NCBI GenBank assembly: GCA_034003725.1 | Contig: JAVEYB010000001.1 | Coordinates: 642,641-706,640, forward strand | Direction: 5' to 3' | Length of the DNA stretch: 64,000 bases | From: Candidatus Zixiibacteriota bacterium | Lineage (GTDB): Bacteria; Zixibacteria; MSB-5A5; GN15; FEB-12 | Part shown: piece after piece, positions 19,417-28,614 of the stretch | How positions within the stretch are numbered: the stretch's first letter is position 1 | How the letters are laid out: each line of letters starts with the position of its first letter | Notes under the pieces: model-generated | Databases searched by the model: none | What the model was told of the DNA's origin: nothing | The model's input: the letters and a program-made list of their open reading frames with translations, nothing else | Position numbers and translations under genes: made by a program

Positions 19417-19523
19417 CGATGACAACCGGCGGCTGGGTTTTCATGATTGTCGCCTGGGCGGCGATTCTGTGGCTGATCGGTCACTGCCTGATAAAAGTGC
19501 TGACCAAGAAGAAACCCGGATAG
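19413..19523 (+). CDS. MetS-type small subunit of NSS transporter
   Basis: A 36-residue protein whose ATG overlaps the transporter stop (ATGA). It has one transmembrane helix (GGWVFMIVAWAAILWLIGHC) and a basic tail ending VLTKKKPG, the pattern of MetS-family NSS small subunits (one helix followed by a short positively charged cytosolic end). In MetPS both proteins are needed for transport. Size, topology and translational coupling all agree; it is easily missed by gene callers because of its length. Confidence 0.85.
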   Translation: MTMTTGGWVFMIVAWAAILWLIGHCLIKVLTKKKPG

Positions 19524-19554
19524 CAGGCGACAAACAGACGATCGGCGAGTGGTG

Positions 19555-20097
19555 TTATTTCGAGGCGAGGTCGTGCAGCGTGCACACGGTTCTCCAGTTC
19601 CTGACGGTGGCGGTCACCTTCAGCGTGCGTTCGAAATAGGCGGTGGACAATTTGGTGCGGGCAACGCCGTTGGGCAGATACAGGTAGATTTCGCTCCCGC
19701 GGATTGCAAAGCGTTCCGGTGCGAACCGATCGCCGTCGAGCGCTTTCTGCCGGGCCGCTTCGGGGACAGCCGTAAGAAAAGCCACGTGGAGGAATCGTGT
19801 TTGGTCTGGTCCGATCGCAGCGAACGGATTGTGCGCAATGGTCGCAGCTAATTCGGCGGCAGTGCGAACAGTCACCGCAACCGTCAGTCCCTCCTCGTTA
19901 CTAATCGCTTTCTCGATTGTTCGGGCAATCGAGGCAGTCCGGCGCCGCGTGCATCGGAATACCACATTGCCGCTCTGGATATACGTAGTCACGTCGGTGA
20001 ATCCGAGCGATTCGTGCAGAGACCTGAGCCGGGCCATCGAAATACGATTATGCCCGAGCAAGTTGACGGCGCGAAGAAGCGATATGTAAACGGGCAC
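19555..20097 (-). CDS. DUF1697 family protein
   Basis: A 180-residue cytoplasmic protein starting YISLLRAVNLLGHNRISM and continuing DVTTYIQSGNVVF, the hallmark of DUF1697. The family adopts a ferredoxin-like fold and has no established function. Length matches the family. It ends 31 bases from the convergent MetS-type gene, with no shared role evident. Confidence 0.88.
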   Translation of the reverse strand: MPVYISLLRAVNLLGHNRISMARLRSLHESLGFTDVTTYIQSGNVVFRCTRRRTASIARTIEKAISNEEGLTVAVTVRTAAELAATIAHNPFAAIGPDQTRFLHVAFLTAVPEAARQKALDGDRFAPERFAIRGSEIYLYLPNGVARTKLSTAYFERTLKVTATVRNWRTVCTLHDLASK

Positions 20098-20189
20098 TGC
20101 GTCTCCTCCTTGTCAGCCCTGCAGGCGATCGCATATACGTGACGAACAGCACACTCGGCCAGGAACCGACCCCGAGCCGGCTGGGGGGG

Positions 20190-21170
20190 TTATCGCTCGA
20201 ACGGGTGATCGTATGTAAAGTCCGGCCGGTAGTGATCCGGACTGTCAAGTTCCTGAACCCAGCCGCGGTAGAAGCCCAGCCGATCGAACTCGGCGAGGAC
20301 CTCGTTGTATTCTTCGACCGTCACAGTCCGCCCCAGACGTTTGTGATGAGCGACCGGCGGTGTGGGGTGGTACTGCGACATGAGCGATACGTGCACGGTC
20401 GGCGACAGTTCGGTGGCGATCCACCGGAGGACTTGTTTGCTGTTCTCGATCCGTCCCGGCAGCACGAGGTGGCGGATGATCATCCCCGATGTAATGCAGC
20501 CGTTTTCATCGAGTCGAATACTGCTGCCTTTCTGGAAAAACATTTCCTTAATGGCGGCGCAAGCGATCCGCGGATAATCGGGCGTGTCGGAGTAGGCGCG
20601 GCCAAGCGGTTCATCGAGATACTTCAAGTCGGGCAGCCAGACATCGATCACACCGTCGAATGACTTGATCGTCTCGACCTTGTCGTAGGAACTCGTGTTA
20701 AACACAAACACCGGCGAACGACCACGCGCTTTGAGCGCGTTCACTATGACGCGCACCTGCGGGACGAAATGTGACGGGGAAACGAATCCCACAGCGTGGG
20801 AGCCGCGATCAAGAATGGACTCGATCCGGCGTATGATATCGGGCAGGGATACCCACTCGTGTTCGATACTTCCCTGCCGGCGGCTGATCTGGTAATTCTG
20901 ACAGTAGACGCATTGCATATTGCAGCGGCTGAAGAAAATGTTGCAGATTCCATGTGTCCCCGAAAGGACGGGCTCCTCGCCGCGATGGGCGCATATGGAG
21001 CCGATGTCGAAACCTGTTCCGCTCTGGCAGAAGCCGAGACGGCCGGCAAACCGATCAGCGTGGCAGTTGCGTGGACAGCAGGTGCAATCCCGAAGTTGCT
21101 CCAGAGGGGCCATAAGAGCCGCCATGTCAAGCGGCTGTCCGGAGGCTGGATCGTGCAGCAGATCACTCAT
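20190..21170 (-). CDS. radical SAM protein of the PflA-like family
   Basis: A 326-residue cytoplasmic enzyme. The radical SAM cluster motif CNMQCVYCQNYQIS (CX3CX2C) lies at about residues 82-95 and would bind a [4Fe-4S] cluster and SAM. An N-terminal cysteine set (CTCCPRNCHADR, then GFCQSG) is the extra pattern of the PflA-like subgroup. The later part has FNTSSYDK, DVWLPDLKY and VHVSLMSQYHPTP. No glycyl-radical enzyme gene is in the window, so the substrate is unknown and pyruvate formate-lyase activation should not be assumed. Confidence 0.88.
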   Translation of the reverse strand: MSDLLHDPASGQPLDMAALMAPLEQLRDCTCCPRNCHADRFAGRLGFCQSGTGFDIGSICAHRGEEPVLSGTHGICNIFFSRCNMQCVYCQNYQISRRQGSIEHEWVSLPDIIRRIESILDRGSHAVGFVSPSHFVPQVRVIVNALKARGRSPVFVFNTSSYDKVETIKSFDGVIDVWLPDLKYLDEPLGRAYSDTPDYPRIACAAIKEMFFQKGSSIRLDENGCITSGMIIRHLVLPGRIENSKQVLRWIATELSPTVHVSLMSQYHPTPPVAHHKRLGRTVTVEEYNEVLAEFDRLGFYRGWVQELDSPDHYRPDFTYDHPFER

Positions 21171-21228
21171 GCCGGAAACATAACAAAATGGGGTGCAAAA
21201 GACAAGAGGTGGACCGTTCTGAGCGGTC

Positions 21229-23274
21229 CTATCCCCCGGATACGATTTGCTGCAGCCGTTGAAGGTTGATGGGTTCGGGCGGGTCGAGGCGGTTGGCCCG
21301 GTCGAGGTACTGCTCCGCGTATTGCAGCAGAGAAACGTTGCTACTTACCCGATACAGGCGCACGGCCATCATCGCACAGCCATACTGCACGTCGTAATTG
21401 TCGGGGTAGCGCTCGCTCAACTGCGCGATTGCGCTGAGTGTCCCCGGCAGATTCCTCGACAGATAGTACACATTGACCTCAAACTGCTGCAGCAGGAGAT
21501 TATCCGGGTAGCGCGCCAGCAGCCGGTCAATCAACGCTCGAGCGGATACGCTGTTCCCGACGTAAAACGCGTCAATCATACTATCGAGAGTGGTGTGGGA
21601 ATCCCCTGCCGGGGAAAGGCGTCGGAACTGGATAGCCGAGCCGCGCACGGTTTTGTTGAAGACATTCGGGCCGCTGTCATTGACGGCAGTGTGCTCTCTG
21701 AGCCAGTTCCAGCGCGAGGGAGCGATTGCGACGTGCGTAACGCCGTTTTTCTGAAACACGTAACGGTCAGGAGGGCGCGGCCCAAGGAATTCGAGGATTC
21801 CCCGGAGCCGATTGTCGATGGTGAGAGCGGGGGCATTGGGTCCGGCAAGAACGGCTGACTCCGGCAGCAACTGAGCCAGATCCCGGCTGAGGTCACACAT
21901 CTCGTAGCGAAGTGTTCCGAGTCCCCTCGCCACATAGCAAGCGCTTTGGATCACGATCACCACAGCCACAAGAGCCGCGACAATTCGAGAGAACCGCGAG
22001 GGGTGACCGACAGGGGGGCGCTTCCCGACGTACCACAGCACGGCCGACAAAGCGGATGCGGCCGCGACAATCAGTAACCAGAAACGTCCAAACAGGAGAC
22101 GACCGCTGCCGACGTCACTGAACTGGCCGACGATCACGGCGATCAGCGACACACCGATGATCCAGACAAGTAACCAGCGCCATCGAGCCGCTCGGTCAAT
22201 CGGCGGGCTCTCTCCGGCGATCACCCGGCCGAGAGTCGTGGCCGCGAGCCAGCACACGGGGAGCAGGACAAAGATCATATGCCGTGCCGGTCGCCATTCG
22301 GGGAGCGACAGAATGACGGTCGCAACGATAATCCAGGTGATATTATAGGCCGTGATACCGTTGTCTTCCTTCAGACGGCGCAGTGGAGACAGTGCTGTTG
22401 CGATACCGCCCAGCATTGCAGCCGCAATCAACGCCGACTGGAATCGGACAATCGTCGGGTTTGCCCAGTAACTAACGAGGCTGGTGAAAAGCCCGGCGAG
22501 CGACGTGCTGCCATCGGACGCCACCGTGGCGCGCACTTCGTCGAGGTAATCCATAAGTCCTGCGGGTGACCCGCCCCAGAAGACGATGACGTAGACAACC
22601 AGGCCAATGGCGGAGCCTGAGACAACTCTGGCCAGGGCGGCGGGGCTCCAGCCCGGCCCGCGAGTGATAATTGCGACGATTACCGGCGCAAGAAGCATAG
22701 CGCCAAGCAGCTTGCCGGTGAGTGCGGTGAGTGCAATCACCAATCCCGTGAGCAGCTGACCCCATCCTCGGTCTCCAGAGCGAAAGAAGACGAGACTGAG
22801 CAGGCCCGCATAAAACAACAGGCCGCTTTCCATAAGTGGGTATCTGCTGTAATAAAACAAAAAGACGTTCGAGCTCAGCAGCAGAACAAGCAGGCCACGA
22901 CCGCCGCGAGTGAGCGAACTCCAGAAGGCGGCTGCGAACAGGGCCATACCCGTCAAACTGAGGATCAGGCTCGTCACGTGAGCCGTGATTCTCGATACCC
23001 CCGCGACCGAGAAGACGAGATACGCGACAACCGAGACGATGGAGTGGCCGAATATTGCATAGCGGTCGTAGTTGAGCGGGTCCCAGTCGCCGAAGAGGAC
23101 GGCATTGCGGGCGAACCAGGTGTAGTAGTACGGATCGGTAACCAGTGCATGACCGAGTCGCTGGAACATGGCCGGCGGGTCGGCGTCAAGTCCAACAAAA
23201 CGGGCAATGACGAAGAGCGCAGACAAAGACAGTGCCGACCACGTCCACGATCGTGCGGTGCTATCGTTTGTCAT
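21229..23274 (-). CDS. polytopic membrane glycosyltransferase-like protein with C-terminal TPR-like region
   Basis: About 681 residues. Roughly 12 hydrophobic helices (to about residue 480) follow the pattern of PMT/ArnT-type GT-C enzymes. The first loop after TM1 holds DPYYYTWFARN and acidic residues where GT-C enzymes bind lipid-linked sugar. The C-terminal part is soluble and ends in helical repeats (QYGCAMMAVRLYRVSS, YLDRANRLDPPEP) like TPR. The frame extends upstream to 23415, but I prefer the ATG at 23274, which starts MTNDSTARSW just ahead of TM1. Target of glycosylation unknown. Confidence 0.72.
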   Translation of the reverse strand: MTNDSTARSWTWSALSLSALFVIARFVGLDADPPAMFQRLGHALVTDPYYYTWFARNAVLFGDWDPLNYDRYAIFGHSIVSVVAYLVFSVAGVSRITAHVTSLILSLTGMALFAAAFWSSLTRGGRGLLVLLLSSNVFLFYYSRYPLMESGLLFYAGLLSLVFFRSGDRGWGQLLTGLVIALTALTGKLLGAMLLAPVIVAIITRGPGWSPAALARVVSGSAIGLVVYVIVFWGGSPAGLMDYLDEVRATVASDGSTSLAGLFTSLVSYWANPTIVRFQSALIAAAMLGGIATALSPLRRLKEDNGITAYNITWIIVATVILSLPEWRPARHMIFVLLPVCWLAATTLGRVIAGESPPIDRAARWRWLLVWIIGVSLIAVIVGQFSDVGSGRLLFGRFWLLIVAAASALSAVLWYVGKRPPVGHPSRFSRIVAALVAVVIVIQSACYVARGLGTLRYEMCDLSRDLAQLLPESAVLAGPNAPALTIDNRLRGILEFLGPRPPDRYVFQKNGVTHVAIAPSRWNWLREHTAVNDSGPNVFNKTVRGSAIQFRRLSPAGDSHTTLDSMIDAFYVGNSVSARALIDRLLARYPDNLLLQQFEVNVYYLSRNLPGTLSAIAQLSERYPDNYDVQYGCAMMAVRLYRVSSNVSLLQYAEQYLDRANRLDPPEPINLQRLQQIVSGG

Positions 23275-23718
23275 GATATCGATGCCTCTCAATAACGGCC
23301 GCCGCACTCGCCCTGCAATCGGATTCTGTACGTCCCATTGTGATTTGCCGGATCGCGTGATAACATAACCGCTGGTAACGGCGCGAGCAAGGTCAAGGGT
23401 GAGATGGATTGTCACGGGAGAGGCAGGCGGTCCAGAGCGACTCCGACCAAGCTTCGAACTTCGTTTCGCCGGTCCAGTATGCTTCTGAAAGACAATACCT
23501 TAGTGCAAAAACCGGACAGGAGAATATCAAGTGCCGGAGCGAACCGCGGAAAGTGATGGACGAGACATGGCGTTTCGGTATCTTTGACACATCGCGATTG
23601 TGGAATGTGCCCGCTTTGCAGTGGGTATCGGAAGAGTCGATTGTGCGGGTTGGCATCCCGGCTCCACAGTGACTGACTTCTGATTGGATTGAAAAAACAT
23701 TACGACTGGGAGTCCCCG
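23275..23718. other. divergent intergenic region
   Basis: Lies between the membrane glycosyltransferase-like gene (minus) and the DinB-family gene (plus). Short frames on both strands lack family motifs and ribosome sites. The DinB frame is open from a TTG at 23689, but its ATG at 23719 has GGGAG at the right distance. No repeat or hairpin stood out. Confidence 0.4.
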
Positions 23719-24225
23719 ATGGCTTTGCGCGATGTGTTTCTTGCAGAGTTTGATCATGAGATGGCCAATACCAGAAAAACGCTCGAACGCGTTCCAGAGA
23801 ACAAGTTCGGATGGCGACCGCACGTGAAGTCGCTCACGATGCAAGACCTTGCCAGCCACGTGGCAAATCTTCCCTCCTGGACGCCCCTGACACTTCAACA
23901 GGATTCGTTTGACGTCGCTCAGGGAGGCAACCCGGTTAGAGCCCCTCGCGCGCAATCCGCTGACCAGCTGGTGAAGATATTCGACGAAAACGTAGAGGCC
24001 GCCCGGAAGGCGATTTCGGCTACGAGCGACGAAGAGTTTCAGAAGCCGTGGTCCCTGCTGAGTAGCGGCCACGTGTATTTTACCATGCCGCGCGCGGCCG
24101 TGCTCCGGTCGTTCGTCTTCAATCACCTGATCCATCACCGGGCGCAGCTCACGGTCTATCTCAGGATGAACGATGTGGCTGTCCCGGCGCTCTATGGTCC
24201 GTCGGCGGACGAGCAGAACATGTAG
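23719..24225 (+). CDS. DinB-family four-helix protein
   Basis: A 168-residue cytoplasmic protein of the DinB/YfiT-like metalloenzyme superfamily. It has the N-terminal helix MALRDVFLAEFDHEMANTRK, the first metal-ligand helix near DLASHVANLPSW, and the third-helix pair in FNHLIHHRAQLTVYL, where two His normally bind a divalent metal. Family members include thiol transferases (bacillithiol or mycothiol S-transferases), but substrate is not visible here. Monocistronic. Confidence 0.87.
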   Translation: MALRDVFLAEFDHEMANTRKTLERVPENKFGWRPHVKSLTMQDLASHVANLPSWTPLTLQQDSFDVAQGGNPVRAPRAQSADQLVKIFDENVEAARKAISATSDEEFQKPWSLLSSGHVYFTMPRAAVLRSFVFNHLIHHRAQLTVYLRMNDVAVPALYGPSADEQNM

Positions 24226-24320
24226 AAGTTGTCTCCCCGGTTGAAGGGGGCGGCGGAAGGCCGCTGACCAGGCCCCTTTCCGTCTATCGGTACGATGGTA
24301 TCGGCCGGTGAGCTCCACCG

Positions 24321-24538
24321 CTATTCCGCGGAAGTGGGATCGATGATAGAGCGAACCCGGCATATACGGTTGGCCGGATAACCGACTGGGGTCGCGTGCT
24401 TGCGCAGCAGATCCTCATTCGGCGCAATGTACACGCAGTAAATTTTGTCGTCGGTGACGTAGCTGTGCACCCGCTGCGTGCTTTTGCCGAGAGGCTTCCC
24501 ACTCCGGGCATTTCCCGTTCAATGACATACTTCGGCAT
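24321..24538 (-). pseudogene. decayed DUF4242 (SCO4226-like nickel-binding) gene
   Basis: The start reads MPKYVIEREMPGVGSLSAK, an exact match in style to DUF4242 proteins. About 60 bases later another frame reads VHSYVTDDKIYCVYIAPNE and continues to IIDPTSAE and a stop at 24321-24323, also DUF4242. Between them the roughly 25-residue segment of the normal protein (the ELQ..SC..L region before the QWVHSYV strand) is missing and the frame changes near 24475. An internal deletion with frameshift therefore inactivated the gene. The rest of the gap 24539-24797 holds nothing recognisable. Confidence 0.82.
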
Positions 24539-24797
24539 CGCGATATCTTTCCGCTGTCCTGCCGAAGACAGGACAGAGATGGCGCCTCGGGGCACGGCGA
24601 GAAAGGGCCGGCGATGTATTCGCCACAGGCACCGCGTTGACATTCGATGCCCGGATGAACGTATGGAACGCGGTGCGGGTCGATATAGGGGCCGAACCGG
24701 GCGTGTCACGCGTGGATTGCAATGGTCCACATTGCACACCGATCCGTTCACTGCCGTCCGGTGATCTCCCGCCGGCGCTCAGGGGGGTCTTTTCCGT

Positions 24798-24821
24798 GGC
24801 CCGATCTCATTCGGTCGGGCC
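24798..24821 (-). terminator. stem-loop overlapping the cusA stop codon
   Basis: GGCCCGA (24798-24804) pairs with TCGGGCC (24815-24821); the cusA stop codon sits in the ten-base loop. No T-run follows on the minus strand, so it may protect the mRNA end rather than act as an intrinsic terminator. Confidence 0.35.
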
Positions 24822-27800
24822 GGAAGTCGAGCGCTGCGACCGTTTCAAGCGCATCTCAGCAAGCAGGCAGTAGAGCGTCGGTACGGTAAACACGGTAATC
24901 AGGACCACGGTCATGCCACCGAAAGACGGGATGGCCATCGGCACCATGATATCTGAGCCGCGGCCCGTTGAGGTCAGGACCGGAAGCAGCGCGAGAATCG
25001 TGGTAGCCACCGTCATGAGAGCGGGGCGAATGCGCCTCTTCCCTGCCTCGACGGTCGCTTCGCGGATCGCTGTCACGGATGCCGGTTTGTCGCGGTCAAA
25101 GACCTGCGTAAGATATGTGGAAATCAGGACGCCATCGTCGGTGGCAATGCCGAACAACGCCAGAAAGCCGACCCACACAGCTACCGAGAGGTTGAATTCC
25201 CGTACCTGGAACACCTGGCGGAGGTTTTCGCCGAAAAGGGAGAAGTTCAAAAACCAGTCCTGCCCGTACAGCCAGAGCATGAGAAATCCGCCGGACCACG
25301 CCACGAAGATGCCGGAAAAGACGAGCAATGTCGTAGGAACCTGTTTGAACTGGAAGTACAGGATAAGGAAGATAACGACCAGTGACAGCGGCAAGACGAT
25401 CATCAGCCGTCGTTCCGACCGCACCTGGTTTTCATAGGACCCGGAGAATTCGTAACTGACCCCGGCAGGAATCTCGAATTCCCCGGTCGAAATCTTATTG
25501 CGCAGAAGCTGTTGTGCGTCCTGGACGACGTCCACTTCGGCGTGCCCGGGTTTCTTGTCGAAGATGACGTAGCCGGTGAGGAACGTGTTTTCGGACTTGA
25601 TCACCATCGGTCCGCGCACGAACCGAATTTCCGCCAATTCTATCAGCGGGATCTGTGGGCCCGAGGGAGCCGGCACAAGCACCCGACCGAGTTCGTCGAG
25701 GTCGTTTCTCAATTCGCGCTGGTAACGAACTCTCACCGGGTACCGTTCGCGACCTTCAACGGTCGTGGTTATCGGTTTCCCTCCGATTGCGACCTCAATA
25801 ACGTCCTGTACCTGACGGATGCTCAAACCGTACCGCGCGATTTTCTCCCGATCGACATCGATTTCGAGGTATGGTTTACCGACGATTCGATCCGCGAGCA
25901 CCGCCGACGGTTCGACAGAGGGCACGAGCTTGAGCAGTCGTTCGATTTCCAGGCCGACTCGCTCGATCGTCTCTAAATCCGGTCCCTTCACTTTGACACC
26001 CATCGGAGCGCGCATCCCCGATTGGAGCATGACAATGCGAGCGGCAATCGGCTGTAGCCTGGGGGCCGAAGTGGTTCCGGTGAGCTTGCCGGCCTTCACA
26101 ATCTCACGCCAAATGTCATCGGGCGATTTGATGTGTTCGCGCCAATTTCGGTACGGTCTGCCGTTGTCGTCAGGAATCAACGCGCCCGACGAACCACGCC
26201 GGAATTCGCCTGTGGCGTCGTCGTATTCGAAGCGCAGTCGGCGGCCGTTGCCATCCACGATATACTCCGGTTTGTAGTTGATCACGGTCTCGATCATGGA
26301 GATGGGCGCCGGATCCAGCGGCGAATCCGCGCGTCCGAGTTTGCCGACAACAGACTCGATTTCCGGAATGCTCTGGAAAGCCATGTCCTGGTGCTGCAGA
26401 ACATCGAGCGCTTCACCTATGGACGCATGCGGCATGGTCGTGGGCATCCATAGAAAAGACCCTTCGTCGAGATCGGGCATAAACTCCTTGCCGATGCCGG
26501 GGAAGGCGTGGCTGACGGCCACTACGGGCGGGGACGAAAGCACCCATGAGGGCAGCCATCCGAAAAGTGAACCGAACCCAAGCCAGATGGTGGCCCCAAG
26601 CAACACGAGCGCCGCGGGGAGTGACAGGAAGAGCGCCTTATGTGCAAGACACCAGCGGAGGATTGGTTCGTAGACCCGGATAAACAGCTGGAATACCAGC
26701 AGTATGCCTCCAAACAGCACGGCTACAAAAATGAAGTTCACCAGTGTGCCCGCATCGACGCCAAATGGCTCCCAGTGGTCCGCCAGAATCCACGCGATCA
26801 GGACCACAACGACGTAATTAATCCAGATCGACGACGTCTTTTGGAGCATACCGGGAAGCCGGTCACGGAAGCCAGCGTAGGCAGCGGCCAGGAGCAGGGC
26901 GATTCCGGTCAGCCACAGTGAAAACGCGATCGCAATCATCCCACCGAGTCCGAGACCAATCGCCCGCCAGCTGCCCCTCCTGAGCGAGTGCGTGGATCGC
27001 CTAAACAGGACATGCGCGAACGGCGGAATGATAGTCAGCGCGATGATGACGGACGCGATGAGTGCGAACGTCTTGGTATATGCGAGCGGCTTGAAAAGCT
27101 TGCCTTCGGCGGCCTCCATGGTGAAGACGGGAAGAAACGACACGACAGTCGTGGCGACCGCCGTCAGGACGGCGCTTCCGACTTCTGATGACGCCCGGTA
27201 GATCACTTCGAGCCGGCTCTCCCCCGGCCGCGCCGCATCAAGATGCTTGAGAATGTTCTCGCATATGATGATCCCCATGTCATCAATAGTCCCGATGGCG
27301 ATGGCGATGCCGGAGAGCGCCACGATATTGGCGTCGACACCGAATACCTTCATACCGATGAAGGTCATCAACACGGTTAGCGGCAGCATTGCGGAAATGA
27401 GCACCGAGCTGCGCATGTGCATTACGGTAACGATGACCACGATGATGACGACCAGCATTTCATCCACTAATGCAGTATTGAGTGTCCCCAGAGTTTCGTA
27501 GATGAGGCCGGTGCGGTCGTAGAACGGGACAATGGTCACCTGCGAGGTACGTCCGTCGGGGAGTGTCTTTTTCGGCAGGCCCGGGGATATTTCCTCGATC
27601 TTTTTTTTGACGTTTTTGATGGTGGCAAGGGGGTTTTCCCCGAAACGGACGACAACGACACCGCCGACAACTTCGGCGCCTCCCTTGTCAAGGGCGCCGC
27701 GACGCATCGCCGGTCCGAGTGTGACCGAAGCGACGTCCATCACACGGAGCGGGATTTGGCCGGACTGCTTGACGGCCGTTTGTTCAATGTCGTCGATACT

Positions 27801-28610
27801 TTCAATGAATCCGAGACCGCGAATAACATATTCGACTTGGTTGATTTCGATGGTCCTCGCACCGACATCGATATTGGAAGCACGGACGGCGTTGTATATA
27901 TCGGTAAGGGTAACATCGTGGGCGCGCATGGCATCGGGATTAACGTCAATCTGGTACTCCTGCACGAAGCCGCCGACCGACGCGACTTCGGAGACGCCAT
28001 CGGCCGATTGCAGTGCGTATCGGACGGTCCAGTCCTGAATGGAGCGCAGCTCGTGGAGATCCCAGCCGCCGGTAGGATTGCCGTCGCGGTCACGACCTTC
28101 CAGTGTATACCAAAAAACCTGGCCGAGGGCGGTAGCATCGGGTCCGAGGGTCGGCTGCACCGCGGAGGGAAGCATGCCGGGTGAGAGCGAGGCGAGTTTT
28201 TCGAGGACGCGGGATCGCGACCAATAGAACTCGACGTCATCCTTGAAAATGATATAGATGGTCGAGAAGCCGAAGTAAGAGTAGCTTCGGATCGTCTTGA
28301 CACCCGGAATTCCGAGCAGGGAAACGGTAAGAGGATAGGTAATCTGGTCTTCGACGTCCTGCGGCGAACGTCCCGCCCATTCGGTGAACACGATCTGCTG
28401 ATTCTCGCCGATATCAGGGATGGCGTCGACCGGGATCGGGTCACGCGGCAGGCCGGCGATATCCCAATCGAATGGAGCGACCATGATTCCCCACGCGATG
28501 ATAACGACTGTGATCAGCCCGACAACCAGTTTGTTTTCAAGGCAGTAACGCAGGACGCGGTCTATGGGAGACGGCCGACCGATTTCCGGTGGCTGGACGG
28601 GCGGTGTCAT
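24807..28610 (-). CDS. cusA: copper/silver efflux RND permease CusA
   Basis: Heavy-metal RND pump exporting Cu+ or Ag+ from periplasm and cytosol, 1267 residues against about 1050 for E. coli CusA. The three methionines that bind metal in CusA have clear counterparts: WMPTTMP, APISMIETV and RIVMLQSGM. The TM4 motif reads AIGTIDDMGIIICENI. The extra length is mainly an insertion after the first helix bundle (about residues 540-700) containing additional hydrophobic helices, plus an elongated porter loop (about 790-850) with YRNWREHIKSPDDIWREI. It is the last gene of the minus-strand operon, four bases after cusB. Confidence 0.93.
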   Translation of the reverse strand: MTPPVQPPEIGRPSPIDRVLRYCLENKLVVGLITVVIIAWGIMVAPFDWDIAGLPRDPIPVDAIPDIGENQQIVFTEWAGRSPQDVEDQITYPLTVSLLGIPGVKTIRSYSYFGFSTIYIIFKDDVEFYWSRSRVLEKLASLSPGMLPSAVQPTLGPDATALGQVFWYTLEGRDRDGNPTGGWDLHELRSIQDWTVRYALQSADGVSEVASVGGFVQEYQIDVNPDAMRAHDVTLTDIYNAVRASNIDVGARTIEINQVEYVIRGLGFIESIDDIEQTAVKQSGQIPLRVMDVASVTLGPAMRRGALDKGGAEVVGGVVVVRFGENPLATIKNVKKKIEEISPGLPKKTLPDGRTSQVTIVPFYDRTGLIYETLGTLNTALVDEMLVVIIVVIVTVMHMRSSVLISAMLPLTVLMTFIGMKVFGVDANIVALSGIAIAIGTIDDMGIIICENILKHLDAARPGESRLEVIYRASSEVGSAVLTAVATTVVSFLPVFTMEAAEGKLFKPLAYTKTFALIASVIIALTIIPPFAHVLFRRSTHSLRRGSWRAIGLGLGGMIAIAFSLWLTGIALLLAAAYAGFRDRLPGMLQKTSSIWINYVVVVLIAWILADHWEPFGVDAGTLVNFIFVAVLFGGILLVFQLFIRVYEPILRWCLAHKALFLSLPAALVLLGATIWLGFGSLFGWLPSWVLSSPPVVAVSHAFPGIGKEFMPDLDEGSFLWMPTTMPHASIGEALDVLQHQDMAFQSIPEIESVVGKLGRADSPLDPAPISMIETVINYKPEYIVDGNGRRLRFEYDDATGEFRRGSSGALIPDDNGRPYRNWREHIKSPDDIWREIVKAGKLTGTTSAPRLQPIAARIVMLQSGMRAPMGVKVKGPDLETIERVGLEIERLLKLVPSVEPSAVLADRIVGKPYLEIDVDREKIARYGLSIRQVQDVIEVAIGGKPITTTVEGRERYPVRVRYQRELRNDLDELGRVLVPAPSGPQIPLIELAEIRFVRGPMVIKSENTFLTGYVIFDKKPGHAEVDVVQDAQQLLRNKISTGEFEIPAGVSYEFSGSYENQVRSERRLMIVLPLSLVVIFLILYFQFKQVPTTLLVFSGIFVAWSGGFLMLWLYGQDWFLNFSLFGENLRQVFQVREFNLSVAVWVGFLALFGIATDDGVLISTYLTQVFDRDKPASVTAIREATVEAGKRRIRPALMTVATTILALLPVLTSTGRGSDIMVPMAIPSFGGMTVVLITVFTVPTLYCLLAEMRLKRSQRSTSGPTE

Positions 28611-28614
28611 AGGT

